DNA from: Limosilactobacillus fermentum
Lineage (GTDB): Bacteria > Bacillota > Bacilli > Lactobacillales > Lactobacillaceae
NCBI RefSeq assembly: GCF_013394085.1
Contig: NZ_CP040910.1
Span: forward strand, 923,417 to 987,416
Reading direction: 5' to 3'
Length of the DNA stretch: 64,000 nucleotides
A program made the translations under genes and the position numbers. The notes under the pieces were generated by a model. That model saw only the letters and a program-made list of their open reading frames with translations, did no database searches and was not told where the DNA came from. Positions 7,160 through 17,342 of this stretch are shown here, one piece after another (the first letter of the stretch is position 1; every line of letters begins with the position of its first letter).

Positions 7160-8167
7160 CTACTTGCTTTTAACGGCGCTGACCTGGGGCAGGCTCGCGA
7201 CGAAGTCTAAGTAGGCGGCCTGCTCGCCGGTTTCGGTCACGGTGACGTCTGCATCGGTGACCTGGGCGTCGTGGAGGGCGGCCTCGTGGACTTCAATTTG
7301 GTGGGTGAAAGTGGCGTTACCGATTAAGTCAATCGTGTAACGGGCGTCATGGTGGTGGAGGATCGTCTTGACCATGCCACCGGGGTTGTAAACGGTGATC
7401 GGGGTCTCAAAGCCAGCCTGGTCGGGGTGGGTTAGCGCGAAGGCCAGGGTCGTCGCCGACATCCCGGTCCCGCAGGCGTTGGTGAAGCCGACCCCGCGCT
7501 CATAGGTCCGGACGAAGAGTTCGTTGGGACCGAGGATGTGGGCGAAGTTGATGTTGACCCCGTCTGCAAAGTAGGGGTTCTCCCCGTTGAGGCGTTGGCC
7601 CAGTTCCCCCAATACCGGCCCGGCGAGTTCTTCGTCGCTGACAAAGGCGATCAGGTGGGGATTGGGCACCGCCAGGGCGGAGAAGCGCCAGCCGGGCACA
7701 AACTCTGGCACCAGGGTGTCTAAAAGCCGTTCGTGGCCAACCTGGTCAAAGGGAAGGGCCTCTTTGTTAAAACGGACCGGTGAAATTTCGACGGCGTAGC
7801 CCGGCACGCCGGGGAAGAAGTCGTCGTGGTAGGCCACGGTCAGGTCGGCCTTCATCGTTTCGACTTGGAAGCGGGTCTGGTTGGTTTTTTCGGCCAGGTA
7901 GCGGGCGACGGTGCGCAGGCCGTTGCCACACATAGAGGCTTCAGATCCGTCGGCGTTGATCACCCGCATTTGGCCGCTGGCGGCCGGGTTGTTGCTGTCG
8001 TTAACCACGAGCAAGCCATCGGCCCCACCTAAAATTCCGGTAGCTGGATCGCATAATTGAAGGCCCAGCGCTCTTAGTTCCGGGTCGGAAAGCGGGCGGG
8101 CAAGGGTGGTTTGGTCGAGTAAGAAGAATTGGTTTTGTGATCCGTGAACCTTTAGTAACTGTGCCAT
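7160..8167 (-). CDS. dapF: Diaminopimelate epimerase
   Basis: DapF converts LL- to meso-diaminopimelate, the last step before decarboxylation and the source of meso-DAP. The protein has 335 residues, a little longer than the usual 270-330. Both catalytic cysteines are seen: C80 in SMCGNGLR and C232 in ACGTGMSA. The ATG follows a strong CAGGAGG site and lies 12 bases after the lysC stop, so the two form one minus-strand operon. This unit lies divergent from the other lysine genes. Its C-terminal 25 or so residues extend beyond the usual fold. Confidence 0.95.
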   Translation of the reverse strand: MAQLLKVHGSQNQFFLLDQTTLARPLSDPELRALGLQLCDPATGILGGADGLLVVNDSNNPAASGQMRVINADGSEASMCGNGLRTVARYLAEKTNQTRFQVETMKADLTVAYHDDFFPGVPGYAVEISPVRFNKEALPFDQVGHERLLDTLVPEFVPGWRFSALAVPNPHLIAFVSDEELAGPVLGELGQRLNGENPYFADGVNINFAHILGPNELFVRTYERGVGFTNACGTGMSATTLAFALTHPDQAGFETPITVYNPGGMVKTILHHHDARYTIDLIGNATFTHQIEVHEAALHDAQVTDADVTVTETGEQAAYLDFVASLPQVSAVKSK

Positions 8168-8179
8168 GGTTTCCTCCTG

Positions 8180-9538
8180 TTAGTGAATAAAGAAGCGGTC
8201 GTAGATGGCCTTGACGGTTTTGTCGGCGTCCTTGGCCCGGGTGCCGATCATAATTGAGATTTGGGAAGCCCCCTGGTTGATCATCGGCACTTCGACGTGG
8301 GCTTCTGCTAGGGGCGCCAAGACGTCCTCAATCACGCCGAGGCTGGTCCGCATTCCTTCGCCCACGATCATCGTGATGGCGTAATCGGGGATCCATTTGA
8401 GTTGGTCGGGGTTAATTTCGCATTGGATCTCGTTGCAGACCAAATCGATTTGCTCGTCGGAAATTTGGTTGCGGTTGATGATCACGGTCACGTCGTCGAT
8501 TCCGGATGGCATGTGCTCGTAAGAAATCCCGTGGCGCTGCAAGATCGAAAGCAAGCGGAGGGTGAAGCCATTTTCCTTGTTGATCAAGTACTTGTGCAGA
8601 TAGAGGGCGGCAAAGTGGGCGCCCCCAGCGATCCCGGTGATGATGTCCTCTGGCTTAAAGCCCTTTTCCGGTACGATCATCGTTCCCGGCTTTTGCGGGG
8701 CGTTGGTGTTTTTAACGTTAATCGGCACCTGGCCTTGAATTGCCGGAATCAAGGCCTCGTCTTGAAAGACCGAAAAGCCGGCGTAGGAAAGTTCCCGCAT
8801 CTCCCGGTAGGTCATCTGACGAATTGGCTGCGGGTTGTCCACGATGTTGGGGTTAGCGGTGTAAATGGCGTCCACGTCGGTAAAGTTTTCGTATAAGCGG
8901 GCCCGCAGACCGCAAGCTAGGATCGCCCCGGTCGTGTCGGAACCGCCGCGGGCAAAGGTCGCAATCCGGCCGGCCGGCGTGAAGCCGAAAAAGCCTGGGA
9001 AGACGAGGCGCTGGTTGGAATCGTACTTAAAGGCGTGCAAGTTGCCGTAAGTGTGTGGACTAACGGTAGCGTCGTTGGGCGTCCCGGTCACCTCAAGGCC
9101 ACACTCGCTGGGGTCAACGAAGCGGGCGGGCATCCCCACGTGGGTCAGCACCAACGCCATTAAGCGGGCGTTGAGGCGCTCACCGTGGGCCTTGAAGGCG
9201 GCCATTAGGTAATCTTGGTTGGGATAGTCTTGCTTGGGTAAGTCCTCTAGGGCCGCTTGCAGCGGGGTGAGGGCCACGGCGGGTAAACCGAAGTGAGTCG
9301 CGATTTCCGAATAGCGGCCGAGGATTTCCTTAACGGTGGCCGTGGCGTCTTCGCCTTGGCAAACCTGGTTAGCGTAACGAATCAAAAGGTCGGTTACCTT
9401 AATGTCGCCCTGAAACCGTTTCCCCGGGGCGGAGGTGACAATCACCGTCCGTTCGGGATCGTCTTGAATAATCTTAACGACCTTTTCGTAGGCCGCTCCG
9501 TCGGCGAGGGAGGTTCCCCCAAATTTTACAACCTTCAT
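8180..9538 (-). CDS. lysC: Aspartate kinase
   Basis: LysC phosphorylates aspartate, the first step toward lysine, threonine and methionine. The protein has 452 residues: kinase domain 1 to about 290 with the KFGGTSLADG nucleotide motif at 4-13 and the TFARGGSDTTGA segment, then two ACT domains (about 310-450) that in this family bind amino-acid effectors. It is a monofunctional enzyme with no homoserine dehydrogenase domain. The start is fixed by AAAGGAG upstream. It is co-transcribed with dapF. Which amino acid inhibits it cannot be told from sequence. Confidence 0.93.
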   Translation of the reverse strand: MKVVKFGGTSLADGAAYEKVVKIIQDDPERTVIVTSAPGKRFQGDIKVTDLLIRYANQVCQGEDATATVKEILGRYSEIATHFGLPAVALTPLQAALEDLPKQDYPNQDYLMAAFKAHGERLNARLMALVLTHVGMPARFVDPSECGLEVTGTPNDATVSPHTYGNLHAFKYDSNQRLVFPGFFGFTPAGRIATFARGGSDTTGAILACGLRARLYENFTDVDAIYTANPNIVDNPQPIRQMTYREMRELSYAGFSVFQDEALIPAIQGQVPINVKNTNAPQKPGTMIVPEKGFKPEDIITGIAGGAHFAALYLHKYLINKENGFTLRLLSILQRHGISYEHMPSGIDDVTVIINRNQISDEQIDLVCNEIQCEINPDQLKWIPDYAITMIVGEGMRTSLGVIEDVLAPLAEAHVEVPMINQGASQISIMIGTRAKDADKTVKAIYDRFFIH

Positions 9539-9582
9539 AAAAATACTCCTTTTGCCAGTTTAGGGCGTTGATTTTTAATTGG

Positions 9583-9610
9583 ATTTTAACACGGCTCCTA
9601 ATTGACGCAA
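9583..9610 (-). promoter_or_regulatory. Promoter for lysC-dapF
   Basis: On the minus strand TTGCGT (complement of 9605-9610) and TAAAAT (complement of 9583-9588) are separated by 16 bases, about 45 bases before the lysC start. No room for a lysine riboswitch exists on this side. Confidence 0.55.
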
Positions 9611-9705
9611 GTCCTAAATCTTTTTGCAATCTTCGCTAATACGGCTTTAGGCGCGGTTTATCAAGGGGTGAAAGTACTTATGGATGAGAATAAAATTAAA
9701 AAACC

Positions 9706-9734
9706 TTGACGGCAGGGGTAAATAATTATAAACT
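9706..9734 (+). promoter_or_regulatory. Promoter for the lysA operon
   Basis: TTGACG (9706-9711) and TAAACT (9729-9734) are 17 bases apart, just upstream of the riboswitch aptamer. Confidence 0.65.
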
Positions 9735-9744
9735 ACCAATAAAT

Positions 9745-9981
9745 TGAAGAGGCGCAACCAACATGAGTAGCTACCAAGAGCCGGGTCAGGCAAGGAGGGG
9801 GAGTGAAAGGGGCGGTTGCCGAAGCACGGGGAAGTGACCGTTCCCTGGGGCTGGGGCGTGGCTTAAGAGGCTGCGGACTGTCGCGGGACAATGAGAGCCT
9901 GCGGTGCGCTATCAATTACGGCTGAATAAACCACCCTGGGTGGTTGAGCTCTGGATGCGCACCGCACCCAGAGCCTTTTTT
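9745..9981 (+). promoter_or_regulatory. Lysine riboswitch (L-box) ahead of lysA
   Basis: Conserved L-box pieces appear in order: GAGGCGCAACC, GAGTA, GAAAGGGGCGGTTGCCGAAGC, and ACTGTC. The 3' side of helix P1 (GCGGTGCGC, 9901-9909) can pair either with the 5' side (9752-9759) or, perfectly over 9 bases, with 9957-9965 inside the terminator stem. Lysine binding should stabilise P1 and free the terminator, switching the operon off. The family is known; the alternative pairing is read here. Confidence 0.92.
9948..9981 (+). terminator. Riboswitch-controlled terminator
   Basis: GCTCTGG...CCAGAGC with an inner TGCG/GCA pairing is followed by a T-run (9975-9981). It overlaps the antiterminator target at 9957-9965. 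Confidence 0.88.
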
Positions 9982-10009
9982 CATACCGATAAAGAAACGG
10001 GGAACTAAG

Positions 10010-11329
10010 ATGAATTCACAGATTGAACCAGAACAGATTAACGATCAGGGGCACCTAACGATTGGCGGCGTTGACAGCCTTGAATTAGCGGCCAAGTACC
10101 AAACGCCCCTGGTCGTGTACGACGTAGCGGCGATTCGCCATCAAATCCGCGCCTTTAAAAAGGTCTTTGCCAAAAACCAGGTGGCAGCGGAGGTCTCTTA
10201 CGCCAGCAAGGCCTTTAGCGCCATCGCCATTTACCAGGTGGTGGCCCAAGAGGATGGCCACATTGACGTGGTCTCCGGTGGCGAATTAACAACGGCCATC
10301 AAGGCGCACTTCCCGATGGAAAAGGTTAGTTTCCACGGTAACAACAAGTCTAAAGAAGAGCTGGAATTGGCCGTCCAAAACGGGGTCGGGATGATCATCA
10401 TCGATAACTTCCACGAGATCGACTTGCTGGGCGAGGTCTTAGATGAACAAGACGCCACCGCGACCGTTAGCCTGCGGATCACCCCCGGGATTGCCGCCCA
10501 CACCAATGAGTACATTCAAACCGGCCAGGTAGATTCCAAGTTTGGCTTTGACCTGGAATCGGGGCAAGCGGACCGGGCCCTAGAAGAGGTCTTGGCCAAC
10601 CCCCGGCTCAAGGTGGTCGGCCTCCACGCCCACATCGGCTCCCAAATCTTTGAGGTCGTGGGCTTTGAAGGGGTGGCCAAGAAGTTAGTGGACGTCGCCG
10701 AGCACTGGCACGAGGAGTTTGGCTTTCAAACGCGGGTCTTAAACGTCGGCGGTGGCTTTGGAATCCGCTACGTTCAAGAAGACCAACCGCTCCCGCCGGA
10801 AGAATTTGTCGATGCAATCATCAAGGCCGTTAAAAAGGAGGTCGCCAAAAAGGGCCTGTCAATGCCGGCGATTTGGATTGAGCCGGGGCGCTCGATCGTT
10901 GGACCGGCCGGCTACAGCCTGTACACGGTTGGTTCACGAAAAGACCTCCCGGGCTACCAGCCCTTCGTGACCGTTGACGGTGGGATGGGGGACAACATCC
11001 GCCCGGCCCTTTACCAGGCCGCTTACGAAACGGTGTACGCTAAAGACCCCCGTCAAAAACCGGAAGAGACCGTCAGGATTGCCGGTAAGTATTGCGAATC
11101 CGGCGACATCTTAGCAAGGGATCAGGCCCTCCCTAAAACCAAGCCGGGCGACCTCTTGGTAATGCTAGACACCGGAGCGTACGGGTACGCGATGGCCTCT
11201 AACTACAACCGGAACCCCCGCCCGGCGGTGGTCTTCGTTGAAAACGGCCACGCTCAACTGGTCATCCAACGCGAAAGCTGGGCGGATACCTGCCGGCTCG
11301 ACTTACCGCTCGCAAGTGAAGATAAATAA
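10010..11329 (+). CDS. lysA: Diaminopimelate decarboxylase
   Basis: LysA removes CO2 from meso-diaminopimelate to give lysine, using PLP. The protein has 439 residues from the ATG at 10010; an in-frame codon at 9944 would lie inside the riboswitch terminator and is rejected. The PLP lysine is K67 in SYASKAFS. HAHIGSQ, NVGGGFGIRY, EPGRSIVG and CESGDILARD are all present, as expected for the alanine-racemase-like barrel plus beta domain. It is the first gene of a seven-gene operon under the lysine riboswitch; dapH follows after 24 bases. Confidence 0.95.
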   Translation: MNSQIEPEQINDQGHLTIGGVDSLELAAKYQTPLVVYDVAAIRHQIRAFKKVFAKNQVAAEVSYASKAFSAIAIYQVVAQEDGHIDVVSGGELTTAIKAHFPMEKVSFHGNNKSKEELELAVQNGVGMIIIDNFHEIDLLGEVLDEQDATATVSLRITPGIAAHTNEYIQTGQVDSKFGFDLESGQADRALEEVLANPRLKVVGLHAHIGSQIFEVVGFEGVAKKLVDVAEHWHEEFGFQTRVLNVGGGFGIRYVQEDQPLPPEEFVDAIIKAVKKEVAKKGLSMPAIWIEPGRSIVGPAGYSLYTVGSRKDLPGYQPFVTVDGGMGDNIRPALYQAAYETVYAKDPRQKPEETVRIAGKYCESGDILARDQALPKTKPGDLLVMLDTGAYGYAMASNYNRNPRPAVVFVENGHAQLVIQRESWADTCRLDLPLASEDK

Positions 11330-11353
11330 TAGGAAGAAAAAGGAGAAATTCAC

Positions 11354-12067
11354 ATGGCACAATTAGACGCGCAAGCAATCATTAACTACATCGGTACCGC
11401 GCCCAAGAAGACCCCCGTTAAGGTCTACGTTAAGGGGACTGACTTAAAAGCACTTACGTTTCCCGCTGAAGTGGAGGCCTTCGTGGAACAAACTACCGGG
11501 GTCCTGTTTGGCGACTGGCAGGTCTTAAAGCCCTTCTTAGCCGAGCACGAAGCGGACTTTGCGGCGGTCCGGGTGGAAAATGCGGCCCGTAATTCCGCCG
11601 TACCGTTGCTGGACCTAAAGGAAGTTAACGCCCGGATTGAACCGGGGGCCACGATTCGCGACCAGGTTTTAATTGGCGATAACGCGGTCATCATGATGGG
11701 CGCCGTCATCAACATCGGGGCCGAAATCGGGGAGGGAACCATGATCGACATGGGGGCAATCCTCGGTGGCCGCGCCCTGGTCGGTAAGCACTGCCACATC
11801 GGTGCCGGAACCGTTTTGGCGGGGGTGGTTGAACCGGCGTCGGCCGAACCAGTCCGGATTGATGACGACGTGCTGATCGGGGCCAACGCGGTCGTGATCG
11901 AAGGAGTTCACGTCGGGGAAGGGGCCGTGGTGGCCGCCGGGGCGGTCGTGACCCAAGACGTAGCGCCGCACACGGTGGTGGCCGGGGTGCCCGCCCGCTA
12001 CATTAAGGACGTTGACGAACAGACCGATTCCAAGACCGGGCTGGAAGACGATTTGAGGAAGCTCTAA
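11354..12067 (+). CDS. dapH: Tetrahydrodipicolinate N-acetyltransferase
   Basis: It transfers acetyl from acetyl-CoA to tetrahydrodipicolinate, which defines the acetylase branch of lysine synthesis. The protein has 237 residues: an N-terminal alpha domain (1-85) and a left-handed beta-helix of hexapeptide repeats (about 90-215; [21 protein letters not shown] and similar). The ribosome site AAAAAGGAG precedes the ATG. Its TAA overlaps the ATG of the next gene by one base, so translation is coupled to the deacetylase. Confidence 0.95.
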   Translation: MAQLDAQAIINYIGTAPKKTPVKVYVKGTDLKALTFPAEVEAFVEQTTGVLFGDWQVLKPFLAEHEADFAAVRVENAARNSAVPLLDLKEVNARIEPGATIRDQVLIGDNAVIMMGAVINIGAEIGEGTMIDMGAILGGRALVGKHCHIGAGTVLAGVVEPASAEPVRIDDDVLIGANAVVIEGVHVGEGAVVAAGAVVTQDVAPHTVVAGVPARYIKDVDEQTDSKTGLEDDLRKL

Positions 12068-13221
12068 TGTTAGGCACGGAGGAGTTAATTCAGATTCGCC
12101 GCCACTTACACCAGATTCCCGAACTAGCCCTACAGGAAACTGAGACTCACGCCTACCTAATGGAGGTGATCGGGAAGATGGAGCAAGATCACCTGGAAAT
12201 CTTGGAACCGGAGGACTTACCGACCGCCATTTTGGTCCGGGTGAACGGTACGGCGCCCGTCCGAACGATTGGTTACCGCACCGATATTGACGCCCTACCG
12301 GTTCAAGAGGAGACCGGCTTACCCTACGCCTCTACCCACTCCGGGGTGATGCACGCCTGCGGCCACGACGTCCACATGACCGTGGCGCTGGGGGTCTTGG
12401 ACTACTTTGCCAGCCACCAACCCAAGGATAACCTGCTCTTTTTCTTCCAACCGGCCGAAGAGAGTGAGGCGGGGGGCCAGCGGGCCTATGAGCTGGGGCT
12501 ATTTGAAGGTAAGTGGCGCCCCGACGAATTTTACGGTCTGCACGATAACCCGGCTTTGAAAACCGGGGTGATTGGCTGCCGGCTGGGGACCCTGTTTGCC
12601 GGGACGACCGAAGTTGACATTGACGTCCTAGGTAAGGACGGCCACGCCGCCTTCCCCCAGGAGGCCAACGACGCGGTGGTGGCCGCCGCGGCCCTAATCA
12701 TGCAGGTGCAAACGATTATCTCTCGTTCGATTAACCCGGTCGAAGCCGGGGTGATCACCCTGGGTAAGTTAGAGGCCGGAACCATCCGCAACGTAATTGC
12801 CGGCCACGCCCGGATCGAAGGGACGATCCGCGGGTTGACCCAGGAAATGATCGAAACGATTGACCGACGCCTGCAAGACGTCTGTGAGGGGATTGCCAAG
12901 AGTTTTGGCGTCACGGTCAACTTGACCCTGAACCAGGGCGGTTACCTGCCGGTTGAAAACGACCCCGCCCTGACCAAACGTTTCATTAACTTCATGCAAA
13001 ACAACCCGGCCGTTGACTACGTGGAAACGGCGCCGGCGATGACCGGGGAGGATTTTGGCTACTTGTTGTCCAAGTTTCCCGGGACGATGTTTTGGCTGGG
13101 GGTTGAAGACGATGCCCAGCTTCACCAAGCTACTCTGACCCCCAATGAAGGGGCGATTCAAAAGGGAATTGATGCGCTAACCAGCTTTATCACCTACCGC
13201 AGCCAAGCAGAGGAGGACTAA
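12067..13221 (+). CDS. dapL: N-acetyldiaminopimelate deacetylase (M20 family)
   Basis: The protein of 384 residues belongs to the M20 metallopeptidase/amidohydrolase family. It should remove the acetyl group from N-acetyl-LL-diaminopimelate. Metal ligands are seen in [10 protein letters not shown] (about 97-106), FQPAEES (about 131-137) and TGEDFGY (about 329). The family also holds hippurate and IAA-amino-acid hydrolases; the position between dapH and dapA, with start overlapping the dapH stop, makes the diaminopimelate role the clear choice (B. subtilis ykuR type). Confidence 0.9.
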   Translation: MLGTEELIQIRRHLHQIPELALQETETHAYLMEVIGKMEQDHLEILEPEDLPTAILVRVNGTAPVRTIGYRTDIDALPVQEETGLPYASTHSGVMHACGHDVHMTVALGVLDYFASHQPKDNLLFFFQPAEESEAGGQRAYELGLFEGKWRPDEFYGLHDNPALKTGVIGCRLGTLFAGTTEVDIDVLGKDGHAAFPQEANDAVVAAAALIMQVQTIISRSINPVEAGVITLGKLEAGTIRNVIAGHARIEGTIRGLTQEMIETIDRRLQDVCEGIAKSFGVTVNLTLNQGGYLPVENDPALTKRFINFMQNNPAVDYVETAPAMTGEDFGYLLSKFPGTMFWLGVEDDAQLHQATLTPNEGAIQKGIDALTSFITYRSQAEED

Positions 13222-13223
13222 TC

Positions 13224-14159
13224 ATGACAGAACTTACCAACGCCGATCTTTTAACCGCCATCGTTACCCCGTTTACCGACGAGGGGACGATTGACTACCC
13301 GGCCCTGGACCAATTAACTGAGCACCTGTTGCAGGCCGGTAACAACGGTTTCGTCGTCGGGGGGACAACCGGGGAGACGCCAACCCTGTCCCACGACGAA
13401 AAGATTGAACTCTACACCCACTTCGGTCGGTTGATTGCCGGTCGGGTACCGGTGATTGCCGGGACCGGGTCTAACAACACGGCCGAAACGATCGCCTTCA
13501 CCAACGAGGTGGCCCAAATCGAGGGGATTGACTACGCTCTAGTGGTGGTGCCACCGTACAACAAGCCCAACCAACGGGGAATGTTAGCCCACTTCACGGC
13601 CGTTGCCGACGCGGTCGAATTGCCACTGATCATTTACAACATTCCGGGGCGGACCGGGGTCAAGATGGAAACTTCAACCGTCTTAACCCTGGCTGAACAC
13701 CCCAACATCGCCGGGATCAAGCAGTGTGCCAGCCTGGAAGAATTCCAGACCCTGGTGGAAAACCGGCCGGCCGGCTTTGCCGTTTACACCGGTGAAGACG
13801 CCCAGGCCCTGACCACTAAGGTACTAGGGGGGGACGGGGTTATCTCCGTGGCCGCCCACAACTATGCGCCGCAGATGCGGGCCATGTACGACGCCCTTAG
13901 TGCGGGTAACTACCAAGTGGCCGCTAAGCTCCAACGCTGGTTGACCCCGCGGATGGCGGCCCTGTTCATGTTCCCGTCGCCTTCCCCGGTCAAGGCCGTT
14001 TTGGCGGCCCAGGGGTTGGCCACCGACCACTGCCGCCTGCCGATTTGCGACCTGACCGGAGAAGAAAAGGAGCAATTGGCAACCGCCCTGGGGTTACCTA
14101 GCGACGCCTTGGCGGGTCAATTACCAACCGACTTAGGGGAGGGACTGACCAATGACTAA
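13224..14159 (+). CDS. dapA: 4-Hydroxy-tetrahydrodipicolinate synthase
   Basis: DapA condenses pyruvate with aspartate semialdehyde. The protein has 311 residues; a TIM barrel with [11 protein letters not shown] (about 42-52), the catalytic tyrosine in [12 protein letters not shown] (about 138) and the Schiff-base lysine in AGIKQCAS (about 166). The ATG lies 2 bases after the deacetylase stop, with AGAGGAGG inside the end of the previous gene. It overlaps dapB by 8 bases. The C-terminal 20 residues are a lineage-specific tail. Confidence 0.95.
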   Translation: MTELTNADLLTAIVTPFTDEGTIDYPALDQLTEHLLQAGNNGFVVGGTTGETPTLSHDEKIELYTHFGRLIAGRVPVIAGTGSNNTAETIAFTNEVAQIEGIDYALVVVPPYNKPNQRGMLAHFTAVADAVELPLIIYNIPGRTGVKMETSTVLTLAEHPNIAGIKQCASLEEFQTLVENRPAGFAVYTGEDAQALTTKVLGGDGVISVAAHNYAPQMRAMYDALSAGNYQVAAKLQRWLTPRMAALFMFPSPSPVKAVLAAQGLATDHCRLPICDLTGEEKEQLATALGLPSDALAGQLPTDLGEGLTND

Positions 14160-14931
14160 AGTATTAATTGCCGGTTTTGCTGGGGCGATGGGCCAACAGG
14201 CCGTCACATTAGTAAAATCGCTCCCCGGCTTTGAATTGAGCGCCGTGGTTGGGCACCACTTGACCGACCTGGATCCGACAAGCTACGGCCTTGAAAATTC
14301 AACGACCGTTTACGCCGACCGCGAGCAGGTTGAAACGGGGGCGGCCGACATCTGGTTGGATTTTACGGTGCCAGCGGCGGTGTTTGAAAACGTCTCGTAC
14401 GCCCTGCGCCACGGGATGGCCCCGGTGGTGGGGACGACCGGGCTGAGTGACGAACAGGTCGAAGAACTACAGCAACTGGCCAAGCAAAACGGGCTGGGGG
14501 GCTTGATTGCACCCAACTTCGGGATGTCGGCGGTCCTCTTGATGAAGTTTGCCAAGGAAGCCGCCGCCTACTTCCCAGAAGTCGAAATCATCGAAATGCA
14601 CCACGAAGACAAAAAGGATGCCCCGTCCGGGACGGCGCTGGCGACCGCCAAGCTGATTAGCGAAAACCGACCGGCCCACGAAACGGCGCCGGACTCAACC
14701 GAAAGCCTGCCGGGGGCCCGTGGCGGCGATTACCAAGGAATTAAGCTCCACGCGGTCCGCTTGCCGGGCTACGTGGCCCACGAACAGGTCTTGTTTGGGG
14801 GCAGTGGCGAAGCCTTAACCATTCGCCAAGACTCCTTTGATCGCTCGTCGTTTATGAGCGGGGTCAAGGTGGGTTTGGAAAAGGTCGGCACCCTGACGGA
14901 ATTGGTCGTCGGTTTAGAAAACGTCTTGTAA
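14152..14931 (+). CDS. dapB: 4-Hydroxy-tetrahydrodipicolinate reductase
   Basis: DapB reduces the DapA product with NAD(P)H. The protein of 259 residues has the Rossmann loop GFAGAMGQQ (8-16) and the substrate motif [16 protein letters not shown] (about 147-162), in which the paired histidines and the lysine act in catalysis. The ATG lies within the last codons of dapA, in a different frame, so the genes are translationally coupled. An aminotransferase follows after 24 bases. Confidence 0.95.
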   Translation: MTKVLIAGFAGAMGQQAVTLVKSLPGFELSAVVGHHLTDLDPTSYGLENSTTVYADREQVETGAADIWLDFTVPAAVFENVSYALRHGMAPVVGTTGLSDEQVEELQQLAKQNGLGGLIAPNFGMSAVLLMKFAKEAAAYFPEVEIIEMHHEDKKDAPSGTALATAKLISENRPAHETAPDSTESLPGARGGDYQGIKLHAVRLPGYVAHEQVLFGGSGEALTIRQDSFDRSSFMSGVKVGLEKVGTLTELVVGLENVL

Positions 14932-14955
14932 ACGAGTGAAAAGAGAGGAACAGAG

Positions 14956-16140
14956 ATGCCAGAAGTGATTCAAGAACTAACCGGGTTGCAAAATCAAAAG
15001 CTCACCCAGGTGCCACCGTCGGCAATTCGGGCCTTTGACAACGAGATTTCCGCCGTCGACGGGATCATCAAGCTAACCCTGGGGGAACCGGACTTTGCCA
15101 CCCCCGAACACGTCAAGGAGGCTGCCATCAAGAGCATCCAAGACGACGATTCTCACTACGCCCCTTCAGCCGGCAAGCCGGAATTGCGCCAGGCAATTGC
15201 CAAGGTGTTAAAAAAGACCCGTGGCGTGGACTACGACTGGGCGAGTGAGGTAACGGTCACCGTGGGGGCAACGGAGGCGTTGACGGCGACGACCTTTGGC
15301 CTCTTGAATCCCGGCGATAAGGTTTTGGTCCCGACCCCGGTCTTTTCCCTTTACTTTCCGATCATTTCCTTAACGGGGGCAATCCCGGTGATGGTGAACA
15401 CGGCCGACGATGGCTTTGTTTTAACCCCACAGCGGCTAGAGACGGTCTTAAAAGAGGAAGGGTCGGCCGTCAAGGCGATCCTCTTAAACTACCCGTCTAA
15501 CCCAACCGGACGCTCGTACGGGGCGGAATTGATTGACCAGTTGGCCAAGGTCTTACAAGAACACCACCTCTTGGTGATTGCCGATGAGATATACTCTGAT
15601 TTGGTGTACGACCAGGAACACGCCTCCTTGGCCACCCGGCTGCCGGAACAAACGATTCTGATTTCCGGTTTATCTAAGTCCCACGCCATGACCGGCTACC
15701 GGCTTGGTTACCTGGCGGGCCCGGCCAGCTTAATGGCCCCGATCACTAAGATGCACTCGTTTATGGTGACCTGCGTTAACGACGCCGCCCAGGCCGCCGC
15801 GGTCGAGGCCCTGGAAAACGGCCAAGACGACCCGCTTGAATTCCGTGAGGCCTACCGGCACCGGCGGGACTTGATGGTGAGCCGGATGCGTAAGATGGGA
15901 TTTGAAATGGCCACCCCGCAGGGCGCCTTTTACGTTTTTGCTAAGATCCCGGCCGCCTTTGGTAGCGATGACTTTGCCTTTGCTAAGCGCCTAGCCAAGG
16001 AAGGGCGGTTCGGCCTAATCCCCGGCTCCGTCTTTGGTGACGGGGGTGAAGGTTACGTTCGCTTATCATACGCCGCTGCTGATGAAAAGATTGAAGAGGC
16101 GATGAACCGCCTCGAAGCATTTGTTCAAACGATTAACTAA
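14956..16140 (+). CDS. patA: Class I/II aminotransferase, likely N-acetyl-diaminopimelate aminotransferase
   Basis: The protein of 394 residues is a fold-type I PLP enzyme. Motifs: LGEPDFATP near 42, [11 protein letters not shown] near 178, IADEIYSDL near 208, and the PLP lysine K241 in [15 protein letters not shown]. It resembles PatA/AraT-type enzymes that act on many amino acids. Placement between dapB and asd supports the step that aminates N-acetyl-2-amino-6-oxopimelate, the only enzyme otherwise missing from this pathway. Specificity is inferred from context; dual use for aromatic amino acids is possible. Confidence 0.85.
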   Translation: MPEVIQELTGLQNQKLTQVPPSAIRAFDNEISAVDGIIKLTLGEPDFATPEHVKEAAIKSIQDDDSHYAPSAGKPELRQAIAKVLKKTRGVDYDWASEVTVTVGATEALTATTFGLLNPGDKVLVPTPVFSLYFPIISLTGAIPVMVNTADDGFVLTPQRLETVLKEEGSAVKAILLNYPSNPTGRSYGAELIDQLAKVLQEHHLLVIADEIYSDLVYDQEHASLATRLPEQTILISGLSKSHAMTGYRLGYLAGPASLMAPITKMHSFMVTCVNDAAQAAAVEALENGQDDPLEFREAYRHRRDLMVSRMRKMGFEMATPQGAFYVFAKIPAAFGSDDFAFAKRLAKEGRFGLIPGSVFGDGGEGYVRLSYAAADEKIEEAMNRLEAFVQTIN

Positions 16141-16154
16141 GGGAGGAAGATACT

Positions 16155-17207
16155 ATGTCAAAGGAATACACGGTCGCAATTTTAGGAGCCACGGGGGCGG
16201 TTGGGAACCGCATGATCCAACAACTAGAACAATCATCGATCCCGGTCAAGGAGCTGCACTTACTCGCTTCGGCCCGGTCGGCGGGGAAGACCCTGACCTT
16301 CCGGGGTCAGGAGGTGGAGGTTGAAGAAACCACCCCGGACTCCTTTGAAGGGGTCGACCTGGTGCTTTCTTCTGCCGGGGGGAGCACCTCCAAGAAGTTC
16401 TTGCCCGAAGCCGTCAAGCGCGGGGCGGTCTGCGTTGATAACACTTCGGCTTACCGGATGGATCCGGACGTGCCGTTGGTGGTACCGGAAGTCAACCCGG
16501 AGGCCTTAGATAACCACCACGGCATCATCGCCAACCCGAACTGCTCAACGATTCAAATGGTGGTGGCTCTGGAGCCGATCCGTCAGGCCTTTGGGCTCAA
16601 GCAAGTGATCGTGTCTACCTACCAGGCCGCTTCCGGGGCCGGTCAGTCGGCACTCAATGAATTCTACCAACAAGCGCAAGACTACCTGGCTGGTAAGAAA
16701 ATGACGGCTGAGATTTTACCGACCAAGGGCGACAAGCGCCACTACCCGTTGGCCTTTAACCTCCTACCGCAAATCGACGTCCTGGAAGACTCCGGCTACT
16801 CCCACGAAGAATGGAAGATGATCCACGAAACCAAGAAGATCATGGTCGGGGACATGGACGCGGCTGAGCCAAAGGTGACGGCCACTTGCGTCCGGGTACC
16901 GGTGGGGATTTCCCACGGGGAATCGGTCTACTTTGAAGTCGAAGACCAAAGCGCCACGGCTGATCAAATTAAGGAACTGCTGCAAAACGCGCCGGGCGTT
17001 GTGCTCCAAGACGACCTTGCTAACCAGGTTTACCCACAGCCACTGACCGCAGAGGGGAAGCGCGACGTCTTCGTTGGCCGGGTCCGTCCCGATTACGAAA
17101 ACAAGGGCGCCTTTAACATGTGGATCGTGGCCGATAACCTCTTGAAGGGGGCGGCGTGGAACGCGGTCCAAAACGCCGAATGCTTAGTTGAACGGGGCTT
17201 AATCTAA
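16155..17207 (+). CDS. asd: Aspartate-semialdehyde dehydrogenase
   Basis: Asd reduces aspartyl phosphate to aspartate semialdehyde with NADPH. The protein has 350 residues. The nucleotide loop GATGAVG is at 11-17; the catalytic cysteine is C130 in NPNCSTIQM; the catalytic histidine lies in VGISHGES (about 257). The ribosome site GGGAGGA precedes the ATG. It is the last gene of the riboswitch-controlled operon and is followed by a strong terminator. Confidence 0.95.
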   Translation: MSKEYTVAILGATGAVGNRMIQQLEQSSIPVKELHLLASARSAGKTLTFRGQEVEVEETTPDSFEGVDLVLSSAGGSTSKKFLPEAVKRGAVCVDNTSAYRMDPDVPLVVPEVNPEALDNHHGIIANPNCSTIQMVVALEPIRQAFGLKQVIVSTYQAASGAGQSALNEFYQQAQDYLAGKKMTAEILPTKGDKRHYPLAFNLLPQIDVLEDSGYSHEEWKMIHETKKIMVGDMDAAEPKVTATCVRVPVGISHGESVYFEVEDQSATADQIKELLQNAPGVVLQDDLANQVYPQPLTAEGKRDVFVGRVRPDYENKGAFNMWIVADNLLKGAAWNAVQNAECLVERGLI

Positions 17208-17228
17208 TAGTAGCTTGATAAGTCAACT

Positions 17229-17261
17229 GGGGCGGGAGAAGCAATTTTCCCGCCCCTTTTT
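17229..17261 (+). terminator. Terminator after asd
   Basis: GGGGCGGGA and TCCCGCCCC form a strong stem followed by five T residues. It ends the lysine operon. Confidence 0.9.
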
Positions 17262-17285
17262 ATGGTCTTTGATCGCGGCGGTCAA

Positions 17286-17314
17286 TTGACGTTGGCCGGG
17301 TAAATGAGTAATAA
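17286..17314 (+). promoter_or_regulatory. Promoter for ktrB-ktrA
   Basis: TTGACG (17286-17291) and TAATAA (17309-17314) are spaced by 17 bases, about 29 bases before the ktrB start. Confidence 0.55.
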
Positions 17315-17342
17315 TAGGGGCTAAAAGAAGGGCGGTCCGGTC

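Noticed and set aside
8402-8896. Plus-strand 164-residue frame opposite lysC
   Set aside because: It has no ribosome site and the composition of an antisense shadow; lysC is a clear enzyme gene.
9944-10009. Upstream start for lysA at 9944
   Set aside because: It would place the first 22 codons inside the riboswitch terminator; the ATG at 10010 gives the normal protein.
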